Assembly: GCF_020539485.1 (NCBI RefSeq)
Contig: NZ_JACDXU010000003.1
Location: 248,001-312,000 of the forward strand
Direction: 5' to 3'
Source: Fulverythrobacter ferritrahens
GTDB lineage: Bacteria > Pseudomonadota > Alphaproteobacteria > Sphingomonadales > Sphingomonadaceae
Length of the DNA: 64,000 bases
In this document: piece after piece, positions 44,221 through 55,388 of the stretch
Numbering within the stretch: the stretch's first letter is position 1
Layout of the letters: every line of letters begins with the position of its first letter
Notes under the pieces: generated by a model
What the model was told of the DNA's origin: nothing
The model's database searches: none
What the model saw: the letters and a program-made list of their open reading frames with translations, nothing else
Translations under genes and position numbers: made by a program

Positions 44221-45704
44221 ATCTGGCCCGCCTTGCAGAAGCGGCGGGCATTGCCGTGGATAATGCGCCGGCCGATGTAGTGACCGGCTTTGCCATCGAT
44301 CACCGCAAGATCGCGCCGGGCACCGTGTTCGGTGCCTTCCGGGGTGCGAAGTTCAATGGGGAGGATTTCATCCCCGCCGCCATTGCTGCGGGAGCCATCG
44401 CCATCGTCGCCCGGCCGGAGGCGAAGGTGGAAGGCGCGGTGCATATCGCCGATGCCGAACCGCGCCGCGCCTTTGCGTGCCTTGCGGCCCGGTTCTTCCA
44501 GCCCGTGCCGGAAGTCGTCGTCGCGGTGACGGGCACCAATGGCAAGACCTCCACCGTGGAGATGACCCGCCAGCTCTGGCGCATGGCGGGCCAGCGGGCG
44601 GCCTCCATCGGCACTTTGGGCGTCACCACCCCGGACGAGAGCGTTTCCACCGGGCTGACCACGCCCGACATCGTCACTTTTCTGTCCAACATGCACGGTC
44701 TGGCGCAGGAAGGCGTCACCCATGTCGCCTATGAGGCATCCAGCCACGGCCTGTCGCAATATCGCGTGGAAGGGCTGAAAGTGGCGGCGGGGGCCTTCAC
44801 CAATCTCAGCCGCGATCACCTCGATTATCATCCGACGATGGAGGATTATTTCGCCGCCAAGATGCGCCTGTTTGACGAAGTTGTCGAAGATGGCGGCGCG
44901 GCAGTGGTGTGGGCTGATGATGAATGGTCCGCCCGCGCGGCAGACCACGCGCGGCGGCGCGGGCTGAAACTGCTCACCGTGGGGGAACGGGGCGAGGGCA
45001 TTCGTCTCGTCAAGCGTAGCCCCGGCCAGCTGGGCCAGGAACTCGATCTGGAATTTGGCGGTGCCGCCTGGAAAGTGAAACTGCCGCTGATCGGTGGCTA
45101 TCAGGCCGCCAATGCGCTGGTTTCCGCCGGGCTGGTACTGGCGGCAGGCGGCGATCCCAAGACGACCTTTGATGCGCTGTCCCGCCTTCAGCCCGTGCGC
45201 GGGCGGCTGGAACGCGCCGCGATCAGTGCGGCGGGTGCGCCGATCTATGTCGATTATGCCCACACGCCCGATGCGCTGGAAGCCGCCATTGCCGCCTTGC
45301 GCCCGCATGTGACGCAAGGGGGGAAGCTGATCGCGGTATTCGGCGCCGGGGGTGACCGGGACACGGGCAAGCGTGCGGAAATGGGCAAGGTCGCCGCGCG
45401 CGCTGCGGATGTGGTTATCGTGACGGACGATAATCCGCGCAGCGAAGATCCGGCCGCGATCCGCGCCATGGTGCTGGCGGGGGCGCCCGATGCGCGGGAA
45501 ATCGGGGACAGACGGGAAGCAATCGCGGCAGCCATTGCGCAGGCCGGGCCGCAGGATATCGTATTGATCGCCGGAAAGGGCCACGAACAGGGCCAGATCA
45601 TCGGCGCGGGAGAAGACATGCGTATCCTTCCCTTCGACGATGTGACCGTCGCACGCGAATGTGCTGGCTCTGCCGCGCCATCCCATGCAGGAGATGCCGC
45701 CTGA
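44217..45704 (+). CDS. murE: UDP-MurNAc-tripeptide synthetase MurE
   Basis: 495 aa Mur ligase. P-loop VVAVTGTNGKTSTVEMTRQL, then YEASSHGLSQYRVEGL with the metal and substrate residues, and IYVDYAHTPDALEAAIAAL. The specificity motif is DDNPRSEDP; the DNPR form selects meso-diaminopimelate, so the third residue of the peptide should be mDAP. It follows ftsI by overlap and shares one base with the murF start (TGATG). Confidence 0.96.
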   Translation: MNLARLAEAAGIAVDNAPADVVTGFAIDHRKIAPGTVFGAFRGAKFNGEDFIPAAIAAGAIAIVARPEAKVEGAVHIADAEPRRAFACLAARFFQPVPEVVVAVTGTNGKTSTVEMTRQLWRMAGQRAASIGTLGVTTPDESVSTGLTTPDIVTFLSNMHGLAQEGVTHVAYEASSHGLSQYRVEGLKVAAGAFTNLSRDHLDYHPTMEDYFAAKMRLFDEVVEDGGAAVVWADDEWSARAADHARRRGLKLLTVGERGEGIRLVKRSPGQLGQELDLEFGGAAWKVKLPLIGGYQAANALVSAGLVLAAGGDPKTTFDALSRLQPVRGRLERAAISAAGAPIYVDYAHTPDALEAAIAALRPHVTQGGKLIAVFGAGGDRDTGKRAEMGKVAARAADVVIVTDDNPRSEDPAAIRAMVLAGAPDAREIGDRREAIAAAIAQAGPQDIVLIAGKGHEQGQIIGAGEDMRILPFDDVTVARECAGSAAPSHAGDAA

Positions 45705-47191
45705 TGGCCTCCCTTCCGATCCTGCCGCTGCCCATTGCATGGCTGCCTCAATCCTCTGACGCATTGCCGCTGGCCCTGTGGGATGCGGTGACGATCGCCC
45801 TGGCCACCGGTGGCAAGCCCAGCGGCCAGTTCCAGATATCAGGTGTGGAGATCGACAGCCGGGATGTGGTGCCGGGCGATCTGTTCTTCGCGCTGAAGGG
45901 CGAGACGAGCGACGGGCACGATTATCTGGCCAAGGCCTTTGCCAATGGCGCTGTTGCCGCCGTGGTGGATCGCCCGATCCCGCAGCCGCACATTCTGGTT
46001 GAAGATACGTCCGCCGCGCTGGAACAGCTGGCGCGGGCCGCCCGCAACCGGGCTTCTGCAAAGATCATCGGCGTCACCGGCTCGGTCGGGAAAACGGGCG
46101 TCAAGGAAGCGATCTTCGCCGCGCTTGACCGCGCGAGCCGGGGCGCGGCCCATCGTTCCGTGCGCAGCTATAACAACCATGTCGGCGTGCCGCTCAGCCT
46201 TACGCGGATGAATGCGCGCAGCAAGTTCGGCATTTTCGAGATGGGCATGAACCATGCAGGCGAAATCGCCGCGCTGACCGCGCAGGTGCGCCCGCATGTG
46301 GCGGTCATCACCACTATCGCGCCTGCCCATATCGAGATGCTGGGCAGCGAAGAGGCGATTGCCGATGCCAAGGCCGAGATATTCCTCGGTCTGGAAGAAG
46401 GCGGCACGGCGGTGATCCCGGCAGATAGCCCGCATTTCGAGCGGCTGCGCGCCGCTGCCCTGGCGGCGGGCGCCAGGGTAGTGTCGTTCGGCAAGGCGCG
46501 CCATGCCGATGTGCGGCTGCTGGATGCGATCCCGCAGGCCCATGGCGGTTCGCTGGTGACGGCGGACCTTGGCGAGAACCGGCTGTGCTACACCGTGGCC
46601 GAACCGGGCGAACATTGGGTGTCCAATTCCCTTGCGGTGATCGCGGCGGTGCGTGCCGCTGGCGGCGATATGGGAGCGGCGGGGCTTTCGCTGGCCGAAA
46701 TGGGCGGGCTCAAGGGCCGGGGCGCGCGCCATCGGGTGGAGGCACCAGGCGGGCAGGCCCTGCTGATCGATGAAAGCTACAACGCCAATCCGGCCTCCAT
46801 GCGGGCCACGCTGGCGCAATTGGGACAGACGCCTGCCACGCGCCGCATTGCCGTGCTGGGCTCCATGCGCGAGCTGGGCGATTTCGGCCCGGCCTTCCAC
46901 GCGCAGCTGACCGAGCCTCTTGCGGCGGCAAATGTCGATTTTGCGCTTCTGGTCGGCGCGGAAATGGATGCGCTGGCGCAGGAATTGGGGAAAGGGGCGG
47001 CTAACGCGCTTGGCAAGCCGATTCGCTTCGCCCATTGCGGTTCTCCTGAAGAAGCCATCGCGGCGCTTGCGGAGTTCGGCCTTTCGGGAGGTGACGCGGT
47101 GCTGGTCAAGGGATCGAATTCGGTGGGCCTGGCACGCGTGGTGGCCCACTTCGCCGGTGCGGAAGGCGCCGGGGGTCGCAAGGAAGTCTAA
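45704..47191 (+). CDS. murF: UDP-MurNAc-tripeptide-D-alanyl-D-alanine ligase MurF
   Basis: 495 aa from ATG 45704, sharing its first base with the murE stop. It adds D-Ala-D-Ala to complete the pentapeptide. Motifs: [20 protein letters not shown] at the N-terminal domain, the P-loop [37 protein letters not shown], and [17 protein letters not shown] in the C-terminal domain. Its stop overlaps mraY by one base. Confidence 0.96.
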   Translation: MASLPILPLPIAWLPQSSDALPLALWDAVTIALATGGKPSGQFQISGVEIDSRDVVPGDLFFALKGETSDGHDYLAKAFANGAVAAVVDRPIPQPHILVEDTSAALEQLARAARNRASAKIIGVTGSVGKTGVKEAIFAALDRASRGAAHRSVRSYNNHVGVPLSLTRMNARSKFGIFEMGMNHAGEIAALTAQVRPHVAVITTIAPAHIEMLGSEEAIADAKAEIFLGLEEGGTAVIPADSPHFERLRAAALAAGARVVSFGKARHADVRLLDAIPQAHGGSLVTADLGENRLCYTVAEPGEHWVSNSLAVIAAVRAAGGDMGAAGLSLAEMGGLKGRGARHRVEAPGGQALLIDESYNANPASMRATLAQLGQTPATRRIAVLGSMRELGDFGPAFHAQLTEPLAAANVDFALLVGAEMDALAQELGKGAANALGKPIRFAHCGSPEEAIAALAEFGLSGGDAVLVKGSNSVGLARVVAHFAGAEGAGGRKEV

Positions 47192-48261
47192 TGCTGTATC
47201 TCATCGCGCAATGGCTGGATTTCGAAGGACCGGCCAATCTGGTGCGCTATCAGACGTTTCGCGCGGGCGCGGTGCTGGTTACGGCGTTGCTGATCGGGCT
47301 GGTGATCGGCCCTCGCTTCATCAACATGCTGCGCGTGCGCCAGGGCAAGGGGCAGCCGATCCGTGAGGATGGGCCGCAGACGCATCTGGCCAAGCGCGGC
47401 ACGCCCACCATGGGCGGGTTGATGATCCTCGTCTCGCTGATGCTTTCCATGCTGCTGTGGATGAACCTTGCCAGCCCCTTCGTCTGGGCCTGCATGGCGG
47501 TGACGGCGGGCTTCGGCCTGATCGGTTTCCTCGACGATTATGACAAGGTGACCAAGCGCAGCCACAAGGGCGTTTCGGGCAAGGTCCGGCTGCTGGCGGA
47601 ATTCGCCGTGGCGGGTGTGGCCAGCTGGATCATCGTCAGCCAGATCAGCACCAACCTCTATATCCCCTTCCTTTCAGGGGTGAGCATTCCGCTGGGGCCG
47701 TTCTATTACGTCTTTGCCGCCACGGTAATCGTGGGCTTCGGCAATGCCGTGAACCTGACTGACGGGCTGGACGGGCTTGCCACCATGCCGGTGGTGATCG
47801 CGGCGGGGGCTTTCTCGCTGATCTGCTACCTCGCGGGGCGCGTGGACTATGCGACCTATCTGGGCATTCCGCATGTGCCCGGTGCGGGTGAACTGGCGAT
47901 CTTCTGCGCCGGGATCATGGGGGCGGGCCTTGCCTTCCTGTGGTTCAACGCACCGCCTGCCGCCGTCTTCATGGGCGATACGGGCAGCCTCGCCCTTGGC
48001 GGGGCACTGGGTGCCATTGCCGTTGCCAGCCACCACGAGATCGTGCTGCTGGTGATCGGCGGGCTGTTCGTGCTGGAAACGGCCTCCGTCATCATCCAGG
48101 TGTTCTTCTACAAGCGGACCGGCAAGCGTGTGTTCCGCATGGCGCCGATCCATCATCATTTCGAACAGCTCGGCTGGCCTGAATCGACCGTGGTGATCCG
48201 CTTCTGGATCATCTCGATCGTGTTCGCGCTGGCGGGCCTGGCAACGCTCAAGCTCAGGTGA
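47191..48261 (+). CDS. mraY: Phospho-N-acetylmuramoyl-pentapeptide transferase
   Basis: 356 aa with about ten membrane helices. It makes lipid I on undecaprenyl phosphate. Signature blocks: the [21 protein letters not shown] region after TM1, the acidic [35 protein letters not shown] and [19 protein letters not shown], and [20 protein letters not shown] with the HHH motif. It lies between murF and murD with overlaps on both sides. Confidence 0.97.
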   Translation: MLYLIAQWLDFEGPANLVRYQTFRAGAVLVTALLIGLVIGPRFINMLRVRQGKGQPIREDGPQTHLAKRGTPTMGGLMILVSLMLSMLLWMNLASPFVWACMAVTAGFGLIGFLDDYDKVTKRSHKGVSGKVRLLAEFAVAGVASWIIVSQISTNLYIPFLSGVSIPLGPFYYVFAATVIVGFGNAVNLTDGLDGLATMPVVIAAGAFSLICYLAGRVDYATYLGIPHVPGAGELAIFCAGIMGAGLAFLWFNAPPAAVFMGDTGSLALGGALGAIAVASHHEIVLLVIGGLFVLETASVIIQVFFYKRTGKRVFRMAPIHHHFEQLGWPESTVVIRFWIISIVFALAGLATLKLR

Positions 48262-49613
48262 TCCGCTCAACCCACTTCTCCGGCAAACGCTACGCCATTC
48301 TGGGCCTCGCCCGTTCGGGGCTCGCGGCGGCTGAATGCCTGCTGGCCAGCGGGGCCGAAGTGGTGGCGTGGGACCGGCAGGACAATGCCCGCTCCGCGCT
48401 GGAAGGGCGCGCGCGGCTGGCCGATCCGCTGGAAATCAATCTGGCGGGTTTTGACGGGGTGGTGGTCTCCCCTGGCGTGCCGATCAACATTCACCCCATC
48501 GCCCAGCGCGCCCACGATGCCGGTGTGCCGCTGATCGGCGATATAGAGCTGTTCGCGCTCGCCCGGGCAGACCTTCCCGCGCATCGCGTGGTGGGCATCA
48601 CCGGCACCAACGGCAAGTCCACCACCACGGCGCTGGTCCACCATTTGCTGGACAGCGCGGGCGTTCCGGCGCGGATGGGCGGGAATATCGGCCTGCCGAT
48701 TCTGGCGCAGGAGCCTTTGACGCCCAATGAGAATGGCACCGGCGTCTATGTGCTGGAGCTTTCCAGCTATCAGATCGACCTGACTTTCTCGCTCAAATGC
48801 GAAGCCGCCGCGCTGACCAATATCACGCCGGACCATCTCGATCGCTATGCCGGCTTCGAGGCCTATGCCGCCTCCAAGGCGCGGCTGTTCGCCATGCAGG
48901 ATGCCGATCAGTTCGCCGTTTTCGGCTGTGCGGATAATCCCACCCGTGCGATCTGCGAGGTGGAGCGGGCACGGCGCCCCGCTGGCCGGGTAGCCTGCGT
49001 GAACAAGGCTGCCATCCTGCCGCATCAGCCGGATTGGCCTTCGCTGCAGGGCCCGCATAATCTGGAAAACGCGGCGGTCGCCGCCGCATTGGTGGAGGAA
49101 CTGGGCCTCACGCGCGATCAGGTTCTGGCGGGGCTCGCCAGTTTCCGCGGACTGCCGCACCGCATGGAGCAACTGGGCGAATATCGCGGCGTGTTGTTCA
49201 TCAACGACAGCAAAGCGACCAACCCCGCCTCCACCGCGCCCGCGCTGGCCGCCTATCCTCCCCGGCCGGGCCCCAACGGGCCGGAAAAGCGCATTCACTG
49301 GATTCTGGGCGGCCTGCCCAAGGGCGACAATCTGGGCGAGTGCGAGCAATATTTCGGCAATGTCGCCGCTGCCTATACGATCGGGGAAGCTGGCCCGGTA
49401 TTCGCCGAGATCCTCGATCCGGTAACCCATGTGGAACGCTGCGAGATGATGGCGGAGGCCGTGCGCCGCGCCATGGAAGCGGCGCAGCCGGGGGACGTGA
49501 TCCTGTTCTCCCCGGCCTGTGCCAGCTTCGACCAGTTCCGCGATTATGAGATGCGCGGCGACGCCTTCCGCGAAATCGCCGCCTGCCTCACTGACGGGAA
49601 TGTCGGTTCGTGA
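48258..49613 (+). CDS. murD: UDP-N-acetylmuramoylalanine-D-glutamate ligase
   Basis: 451 aa, GTG start overlapping mraY by 4 nt. It adds D-Glu to UDP-MurNAc-Ala. N-terminal Rossmann-like domain ending [19 protein letters not shown]-loop [42 protein letters not shown] and the C-terminal [13 protein letters not shown] and [20 protein letters not shown]. All family hallmarks are present. It overlaps ftsW by 4 nt. Confidence 0.97.
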   Translation: MIRSTHFSGKRYAILGLARSGLAAAECLLASGAEVVAWDRQDNARSALEGRARLADPLEINLAGFDGVVVSPGVPINIHPIAQRAHDAGVPLIGDIELFALARADLPAHRVVGITGTNGKSTTTALVHHLLDSAGVPARMGGNIGLPILAQEPLTPNENGTGVYVLELSSYQIDLTFSLKCEAAALTNITPDHLDRYAGFEAYAASKARLFAMQDADQFAVFGCADNPTRAICEVERARRPAGRVACVNKAAILPHQPDWPSLQGPHNLENAAVAAALVEELGLTRDQVLAGLASFRGLPHRMEQLGEYRGVLFINDSKATNPASTAPALAAYPPRPGPNGPEKRIHWILGGLPKGDNLGECEQYFGNVAAAYTIGEAGPVFAEILDPVTHVERCEMMAEAVRRAMEAAQPGDVILFSPACASFDQFRDYEMRGDAFREIAACLTDGNVGS

Positions 49614-50902
49614 ACGCCGCCCCGCAGATCTCCCAGCCCTATATTCCCAACGCAGGGGAGCGTGCGCAGAAATCGCGCATGCGGCTCGACAAGCGCAGTC
49701 AGCTGCGCATCTGGTGGCGGGAGATCGACCGGGTGCTGCTGGTGATGATCCTGCTGCTGATGGCAATCGGCACGGTTGCGGTGGCGGCAGCTTCCCCGGC
49801 CAGTGCGCGGCGCCTTTCGACCTCGGCCGTCAAGCTGGACGATCTCTATTTCTACTGGCTGCATCTGCGCTGGCAGTTCCTGGGCATACTGACCATGCTG
49901 GCCGTTTCCATGGCGCCTCGCGATTGGGCGCGGCGCGGGGGAATCGTGCTGTGCGCGGTGATGCTTGCGGCGCTGATCCTGGTGCCTTTCGTCGGGTCCG
50001 AAGTGAACGGCGCCAAGCGCTGGCTGCGTTTCGGCATCAGCCTGCAGCCTTCCGAATTCCTCAAGCCCGCCTATGCCATCACCATGGCGTGGATATTGTC
50101 GTGGCGGGTGCGTGATCCGCGCCTGCCGGTGATCGCGATTGCCACCGGTCTGATGGGCCTGATCGTGGCGCTGCTGATGATGCAGCCCGATTTCGGTTCC
50201 GCCATTCTCTATGTCGGCTGCTGGGCTGTGCTGGTGCTGCTTTCGGGCATCGACATCCGCCGCATCGGCCTGCTGGCCGGCGCCGGGATCGCGGGCATCG
50301 TGGCTACCTATCTGCTCTATGACAATGCCCGCCATCGTATCGACGCCTTCCTGGGCGGCGGCACGGCCTATGATCAGGTGGACCTTGCCCGGCGTACGCT
50401 GATGGGCGGGGGCTGGACGGGCAGCGGCTTGTGGCTGGGCACGCGCAAGCTTTCCCTGCCGGAAGCCCATACGGACTATATCTTCTCCGTGATCGGGGAG
50501 GAATTCGGCCTGCTGATCTGCGCGCTGGTGGTGGTACTCTATCTGGCGATCATCGCCCGCGTGCTGGTGCGACTGGTGAATGAGGAAAACCTGTTCACCA
50601 TCCTTTCCGCCTCGGGGCTGATCGCCCTGATCGGCGGGCAGGCTTTCATCAACATCCTCGTCAACCTCCAGCTCTTCCCCTCCAAGGGCATGACGCTTCC
50701 GCTGGTGAGCTATGGTGGTTCGTCCACAATTGCGCTGTGCCTTACCGTGGGGCTGATGCTGGCCATGACGCGGCGCAACCCCTATCTCAGCCGGGAACGG
50801 TTCGATCTCATGGCGGCGCTTGCCAGGGAAGAAGGGGCGAAGGAAGCAGGCCCCAGGGAAAGCAGCCGGCGGATTACCAGGGGCAAGGGAGGGCGGCGTT
50901 GA
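49610..50902 (+). CDS. ftsW: Septal peptidoglycan glycosyltransferase FtsW
   Basis: 430 aa SEDS protein, GTG start. After a soluble N-terminus of about 35 residues there are ten membrane helices. Family motifs: RWLRFGISLQPSEFLKPAYA, LMMQPDFGSAILYVG with the catalytic Asp region, and in the last third the LPEAHTDYIFSVIGEEFGL block and the SYGGSSTIALCLTVGLMLA end signature. It polymerises lipid II at the septum with FtsI. The C-terminal 50 residues are charged and cytoplasmic, overlapping the murG TTG start. Confidence 0.96.
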   Translation: MNAAPQISQPYIPNAGERAQKSRMRLDKRSQLRIWWREIDRVLLVMILLLMAIGTVAVAAASPASARRLSTSAVKLDDLYFYWLHLRWQFLGILTMLAVSMAPRDWARRGGIVLCAVMLAALILVPFVGSEVNGAKRWLRFGISLQPSEFLKPAYAITMAWILSWRVRDPRLPVIAIATGLMGLIVALLMMQPDFGSAILYVGCWAVLVLLSGIDIRRIGLLAGAGIAGIVATYLLYDNARHRIDAFLGGGTAYDQVDLARRTLMGGGWTGSGLWLGTRKLSLPEAHTDYIFSVIGEEFGLLICALVVVLYLAIIARVLVRLVNEENLFTILSASGLIALIGGQAFINILVNLQLFPSKGMTLPLVSYGGSSTIALCLTVGLMLAMTRRNPYLSRERFDLMAALAREEGAKEAGPRESSRRITRGKGGRR

Positions 50903-52080
50903 GCTCCGCTTCGAAACATTACGTACTCGCCGCCGGGGGAACCGGCGGGCATCTGATCCCCGCCTTCGCGCTCGCTACCGAGCTTGAACGGCGCGGGCAT
51001 CATGTTGCGCTGATCACCGACGAACGCGGCGCGGCCATTCCGGGCAAGCCGGAATTCATGCCTGTCCATGTGCTGCCCGCCGGACGCTTCGGGAAGAACC
51101 CGCTCAAGTGGATCGGCGGCGCGCGGGCCGTGTGGCAAGGCCGCCAGATGGCGCTGCGCCTGTTTGACGCGTTCGAGCCTTCGGCCGTGGTCGGCTTTGG
51201 CGGCTATCCGGCCCTGCCTGCGCTGCTGGCGGCCACCTCCGCCCGTATTCCCAGCATAGTTCATGAACAGAACGCCGTGCTTGGCCGGGTCAACCGGCTG
51301 CTGGCGAACAGGGTGAATGCCATTGCCACTGCCTATACGCAGGTAGACCGGCTGAAGGACAAGTGGCAGGGCAAGACGCATCTCGTCGGCAATCCGGTAC
51401 GCGCCGAAGTGCTGGCCCTGCGGGATCAGCCATATCCGCCCTTTACCGAAGACGGACTGCTGCGCGTGCTGGTGACCGGCGGCAGCCAGGGGGCGCGCGT
51501 GCTTTCCGAAGTGGTGCCGGATGGGCTGGCCATGCTGCAGCCCGCGCTGCGGTCGCGCCTGCAGGTTACCCAGCAATGCCGTCCGGAAGATCTGGAAGCG
51601 GTGCGGCAGCGTTACGCCAGCCACGGCATTCCGGCGGAACTCGGCACCTATTTTCAGGACATGGCGACGCGGCTTGCCGATGCGCATCTGTTCATCGGGC
51701 GCGCGGGGGCTTCCACCATTGCAGAACTGACAGCGGTGGGCCGCCCGGCGATACTGGTGCCGCTGCCCATCGCCACGGACGATCATCAGGCGGCCAATGC
51801 CCGTGAAATGGTGAAGGCGGGCGGTGCGCGCTCTATCCGCCAGACGGGCTTTACCGCCAAGGAACTTGCAAAGCAGATACAGGCCATGGCCCAGCACCCT
51901 GAAACCCTGGCCAATGCGGCCCATGCCGCATGGAATTGTGGCCGCCCCAATGCGGCAAAGGATCTTGCCGATCTGGTCGAAAGCTTCGGCGGGGCCCCGC
52001 TGATGGACGTGATCCGGGTGAACGGCGGGGAAGCCAAGCCCAACGGGCGCGAGGCTCTGGCTCGGGAGAATGCACAGTGA
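50899..52080 (+). CDS. murG: Lipid II synthase MurG
   Basis: 393 aa, TTG start at 50899 within the ftsW stop (TTGA), with GGGAGGG just upstream. It transfers GlcNAc to lipid I. GT-B fold: the N-terminal loop [53 protein letters not shown], the second glycine loop [13 protein letters not shown] and the UDP-GlcNAc site [20 protein letters not shown]. The C-terminal extension of about 20 residues after LADLVESFG is Asn/Glu-rich. It overlaps murC by 4 nt. Confidence 0.96.
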   Translation: MSSASKHYVLAAGGTGGHLIPAFALATELERRGHHVALITDERGAAIPGKPEFMPVHVLPAGRFGKNPLKWIGGARAVWQGRQMALRLFDAFEPSAVVGFGGYPALPALLAATSARIPSIVHEQNAVLGRVNRLLANRVNAIATAYTQVDRLKDKWQGKTHLVGNPVRAEVLALRDQPYPPFTEDGLLRVLVTGGSQGARVLSEVVPDGLAMLQPALRSRLQVTQQCRPEDLEAVRQRYASHGIPAELGTYFQDMATRLADAHLFIGRAGASTIAELTAVGRPAILVPLPIATDDHQAANAREMVKAGGARSIRQTGFTAKELAKQIQAMAQHPETLANAAHAAWNCGRPNAAKDLADLVESFGGAPLMDVIRVNGGEAKPNGREALARENAQ

Positions 52081-53492
52081 AGGGGGTGGGCACCGATATC
52101 GGGACGATCCACTTCGTCGGCATTGGCGGGATCGGCATGTCCGGCATTGCCGAGGTGATGAAGAACCTGGGCTATGAAGTTCAGGGCTCGGACATTGCCG
52201 AAGGTCCGTCGGTTGAACGGCTGCGCGCGCGCGGGATCAAGGTGATGATCGGCCATGCGGCGGAAAATCTGGGCGATGCCGCTGTGGTGGTGACTTCCAC
52301 CGCCGTGCGCCGCACCAATCCGGAAGTCGCCGCCGCGCTGGAACACCGCATTCCTGTAGTCCGCCGGGCGGAAATGCTGGCTGAACTTATGCGGCTGAAG
52401 AACACCGTGGCCGTGGCCGGCACTCATGGGAAGACGACCACCACCAGCATGATCGCCGCACTGCTCGATACAGGCGGGATCGATCCCACCGTGATCAATG
52501 GCGGCATCATCGAAAGCTACGGCTCCAACGCGCGCCTTGGCGCCAGCGACTGGATGGTGGTGGAAGCCGATGAGAGCGATGGTTCGTTCCTGCGGCTGGA
52601 TGGCACCATCGCGGTCGTCACCAATATCGATCCCGAACATCTCGACCATTACGGTTCGTTCGATGCGGTGAAGAAGGCCTTCGTCGAATTCATCGAGAAT
52701 GTGCCCTTCTATGGCGCGGCGGTGCTGTGCATCGATCACCCTGAAGTGCAGTCCGTTGTCGGCCTCGTGCGGGACCGGCGCGTGGTGACCTATGGTTTCT
52801 CGCTGCAGGCGGATGTGTGCGGCGTGAATGTCCGGCCGGAAGGCGGCGGCAATGTGTTTGACGCCGTGATCCGCCAGCGTGGGCAGGAAGATCGCCGGAT
52901 CGAAGGCGTGGTGTTGCCCATGCCCGGCCGCCACAATGTGCAGAACGCGCTCGCCGCGATTGCCGTGGCGGTGGAGATGGGCTGCAGCGACGATACGATC
53001 CGCGCCGGCTTCGCCAATTTCGGCGGGGTGCGCCGCCGCTTCACGCGCGTAGGCGAAGTGGACGGGGCCACGATCATCGACGATTATGCGCACCATCCGG
53101 TAGAGATCAAAGCCGTGCTGGCCGCTGCACGCGAGGCGACGCAGAACCGCGTGATCGCCGTGGTCCAGCCGCACCGCTTCACGCGCCTGCGCGACCTGAT
53201 GGAAGAATTCCAGACCTGCTTCAACGATGCCGACATGGTGTTTGCCGCCCCGGTCTATCCGGCCGGTGAAAGCCCGATCGAGGGCGTGGACAGCCATGTG
53301 CTGGTCAGCGGGATCAAGGCACGGGGGCATCGTTCGGCCGCCGAGGTTTCCGGCGCGGACGATCTGGCGGGCGTGCTGTCGGACATCATCGAGCCCGGCG
53401 ACATGGTGGTGTGCCTCGGCGCGGGTGACATCACCCGCTGGGCTGCTGGCCTCGCCCCGGCGATCGCTGCCCGGCGCGGGAAAAAGGCATGA
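52077..53492 (+). CDS. murC: UDP-N-acetylmuramate-L-alanine ligase
   Basis: 471 aa, GTG start. First Mur ligase, adding L-Ala to UDP-MurNAc. It opens with [20 protein letters not shown], the P-loop [20 protein letters not shown] follows, then [31 protein letters not shown] and FQPHRFTR-like [17 protein letters not shown]. It overlaps murG and murB by 4 nt each. Confidence 0.97.
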   Translation: MKGVGTDIGTIHFVGIGGIGMSGIAEVMKNLGYEVQGSDIAEGPSVERLRARGIKVMIGHAAENLGDAAVVVTSTAVRRTNPEVAAALEHRIPVVRRAEMLAELMRLKNTVAVAGTHGKTTTTSMIAALLDTGGIDPTVINGGIIESYGSNARLGASDWMVVEADESDGSFLRLDGTIAVVTNIDPEHLDHYGSFDAVKKAFVEFIENVPFYGAAVLCIDHPEVQSVVGLVRDRRVVTYGFSLQADVCGVNVRPEGGGNVFDAVIRQRGQEDRRIEGVVLPMPGRHNVQNALAAIAVAVEMGCSDDTIRAGFANFGGVRRRFTRVGEVDGATIIDDYAHHPVEIKAVLAAAREATQNRVIAVVQPHRFTRLRDLMEEFQTCFNDADMVFAAPVYPAGESPIEGVDSHVLVSGIKARGHRSAAEVSGADDLAGVLSDIIEPGDMVVCLGAGDITRWAAGLAPAIAARRGKKA

Positions 53493-54424
53493 CGAGCGCA
53501 CCTTATTCCGAGATCGACGAGGTGATGGTTTCATCCAGCCTGCCGGTGCGGAATGTGCGCGGCAAGCTGACCCGCAATGCCCCGCTGGCGCCGCTGGTGT
53601 GGTTCAAGTCCGGCGGCGCGGCGGACTGGCTGTTCGAGCCTGCCGATCTTGAGGATCTGGCAGCCTTCCTTAGCCAGCTGGGCGGACAGGTGCCGGTCAT
53701 GGCGCTGGGGCTGGGTTCCAATCTGATCGTACGCGATGGCGGAGTGCCGGGCGTGGTCGTGCGGCTGGGCAAGCCCTTTGCCAAGGTGGAGCAGGAAGAC
53801 GCGGTCACCCTGCGTTGCGGCGGCGGGGCGAGCGGCATTCTGGTGGCATCCACCGCGCGCGATTCAGGCATTGCCGGGCTGGAATTCCTGCGGGGCATTC
53901 CCGGTACGGTAGGCGGTTTCGTGCGGATGAATGGCGGCGCCTATGGCCGCGAGGTTTCGGACATTCTGGTCGATTGCGACGTGATCCTGCCGGATGGCGC
54001 CTTCGTGACGCTGGCACCGGACGATCTTGATTATTCCTATCGCCATTCCGCTTTGCCGGACGGGGCAATCGTGGTTTCGGCGCGTTTTCGCGGCCAGCCG
54101 GGCGATCCGGCGGCAATCGGCGCGGAAATGGACCGTATCGCCGCCGCGCGGGAGGAATCGCAGCCTCTCCGTTCCAAGACCGGCGGATCGACTTTCAAGA
54201 ATCCTGAGGGCGACAAGGCATGGCGGCTGGTCGATGCCGCCGGTTGCCGGGGCCTGACCATGGGTGGCGCGCAAGTGAGCGAAAAGCATACCAATTTCCT
54301 GATCAACACCGGCAGTGCCACCAGCACCGATATCGAAGGGCTGGGCGAGGAAGTGCGCCGCCGCGTGGCGCAGAGCCAGGGCGTGGACCTGCAATGGGAA
54401 ATCCAGCGCGTGGGGAGGCCGTAA
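53489..54424 (+). CDS. murB: UDP-N-acetylenolpyruvoylglucosamine reductase
   Basis: 311 aa flavoenzyme (type II MurB). FAD-binding blocks: [15 protein letters not shown]-like [40 protein letters not shown] and the catalytic region [40 protein letters not shown] carries the catalytic Ser, and [17 protein letters not shown] the Glu region. It reduces UDP-GlcNAc-enolpyruvate to UDP-MurNAc. The ddl start follows the stop by one base. Confidence 0.96.
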   Translation: MTSAPYSEIDEVMVSSSLPVRNVRGKLTRNAPLAPLVWFKSGGAADWLFEPADLEDLAAFLSQLGGQVPVMALGLGSNLIVRDGGVPGVVVRLGKPFAKVEQEDAVTLRCGGGASGILVASTARDSGIAGLEFLRGIPGTVGGFVRMNGGAYGREVSDILVDCDVILPDGAFVTLAPDDLDYSYRHSALPDGAIVVSARFRGQPGDPAAIGAEMDRIAAAREESQPLRSKTGGSTFKNPEGDKAWRLVDAAGCRGLTMGGAQVSEKHTNFLINTGSATSTDIEGLGEEVRRRVAQSQGVDLQWEIQRVGRP

Positions 54425-54425
54425 G

Positions 54426-55388
54426 ATGGGTGCGCTTCCCAAACTTCACATCGCAGTCCTGATGGGCGGCTGGGCCAATGAGCGGCCCGTCTCGCTGATG
54501 TCCGGCAATGGCGTGGCCGATGCGCTGGAGGCGCGCGGCCACAAGGTGACGCGGATCGACATGGATCGCAGCGTGGCCGCAAAGCTGGCCGAGGCTGCAC
54601 CCGATGTAGTGTTCAACGCGCTGCATGGCGTGCCGGGGGAAGACGGCACGGTGCAGGGCCTGATGGACCTGATGGGCATTCCCTATACCCATTCCGGCCT
54701 TGCCACTTCCGTGATCGCGATTGACAAGGAACTCACCAAGCTGGTGCTTGTCCCCCATGGCATTCCCATGCCGGGCGGGCGCATCGTCCAGTCGGAAGAA
54801 CTGTTCGAGCGCGATCCCCTGCCGCGCCCCTATGTGCTCAAGCCGGTGAATGAAGGTTCTTCGGTCGGCGTGGCGATCGTCACGGCGGAATGTAATTATG
54901 GCGATCCGATCCGCCGCGATGCCGTGGGCCCATGGCAGGAATTCGCCCAGCTGCTGGCCGAACCCTATATCAGGGGGCGCGAGCTGACCTGCGCGGTGGT
55001 GAACGGGAAGGCGCTTACCGTGACCGAACTCGTGCCCAAGAGCGGCTTCTACGATTTCGAGGCGAAATATACGGACGGAATGACGGATCACATCTGCCCC
55101 GCCGACATTCCGCTGGAGATCATGGAACTGTGCAAGGCCTATGCGCTGAAGGCGCACAAGGCGCTGGGCTGCCACGGCACCAGCCGTTCGGACTTCCGCT
55201 GGGATGACGAACAGGGGCAGGCGGGGCTCTTCCTGCTGGAAGTCAACACGCAACCGGGGATGACTCCGCTCAGCCTGGTGCCCGAGCAGGCAAAATATTG
55301 CGGAATGGAGTATGGGGATCTGGTGGAGGCCATCATTGCCGACGCGCTGGAGCGCGCCGCGGCCTCTGACGGAGAAAAGGGGGCGTAG
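54426..55388 (+). CDS. ddl: D-alanine-D-alanine ligase
   Basis: 320 aa from ATG 54426, one base after murB. ATP-grasp fold: AVLMGGWANERPVSLMSGNG (with the second-substrate Glu/Ser), FNALHGVPGEDGTVQGLMDL, KPVNEGSSVGVAIV and FLLEVNTQPGMTPLSLVPEQ with the metal-binding Glu/Asn. ddlB type, as normal inside a dcw cluster. It supplies D-Ala-D-Ala for MurF. It abuts ftsQ directly (TAG then GTG). Confidence 0.97.
   Translation: MGALPKLHIAVLMGGWANERPVSLMSGNGVADALEARGHKVTRIDMDRSVAAKLAEAAPDVVFNALHGVPGEDGTVQGLMDLMGIPYTHSGLATSVIAIDKELTKLVLVPHGIPMPGGRIVQSEELFERDPLPRPYVLKPVNEGSSVGVAIVTAECNYGDPIRRDAVGPWQEFAQLLAEPYIRGRELTCAVVNGKALTVTELVPKSGFYDFEAKYTDGMTDHICPADIPLEIMELCKAYALKAHKALGCHGTSRSDFRWDDEQGQAGLFLLEVNTQPGMTPLSLVPEQAKYCGMEYGDLVEAIIADALERAAASDGEKGA

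Noticed and set aside
44076-46061. 661-codon open frame antisense to ftsI, murE and murF
   Set aside because: It lies entirely opposite three intact conserved genes. Its composition (His/Arg/Gly-rich) is typical of antisense frames in GC-rich DNA, and it has no recognisable domain.
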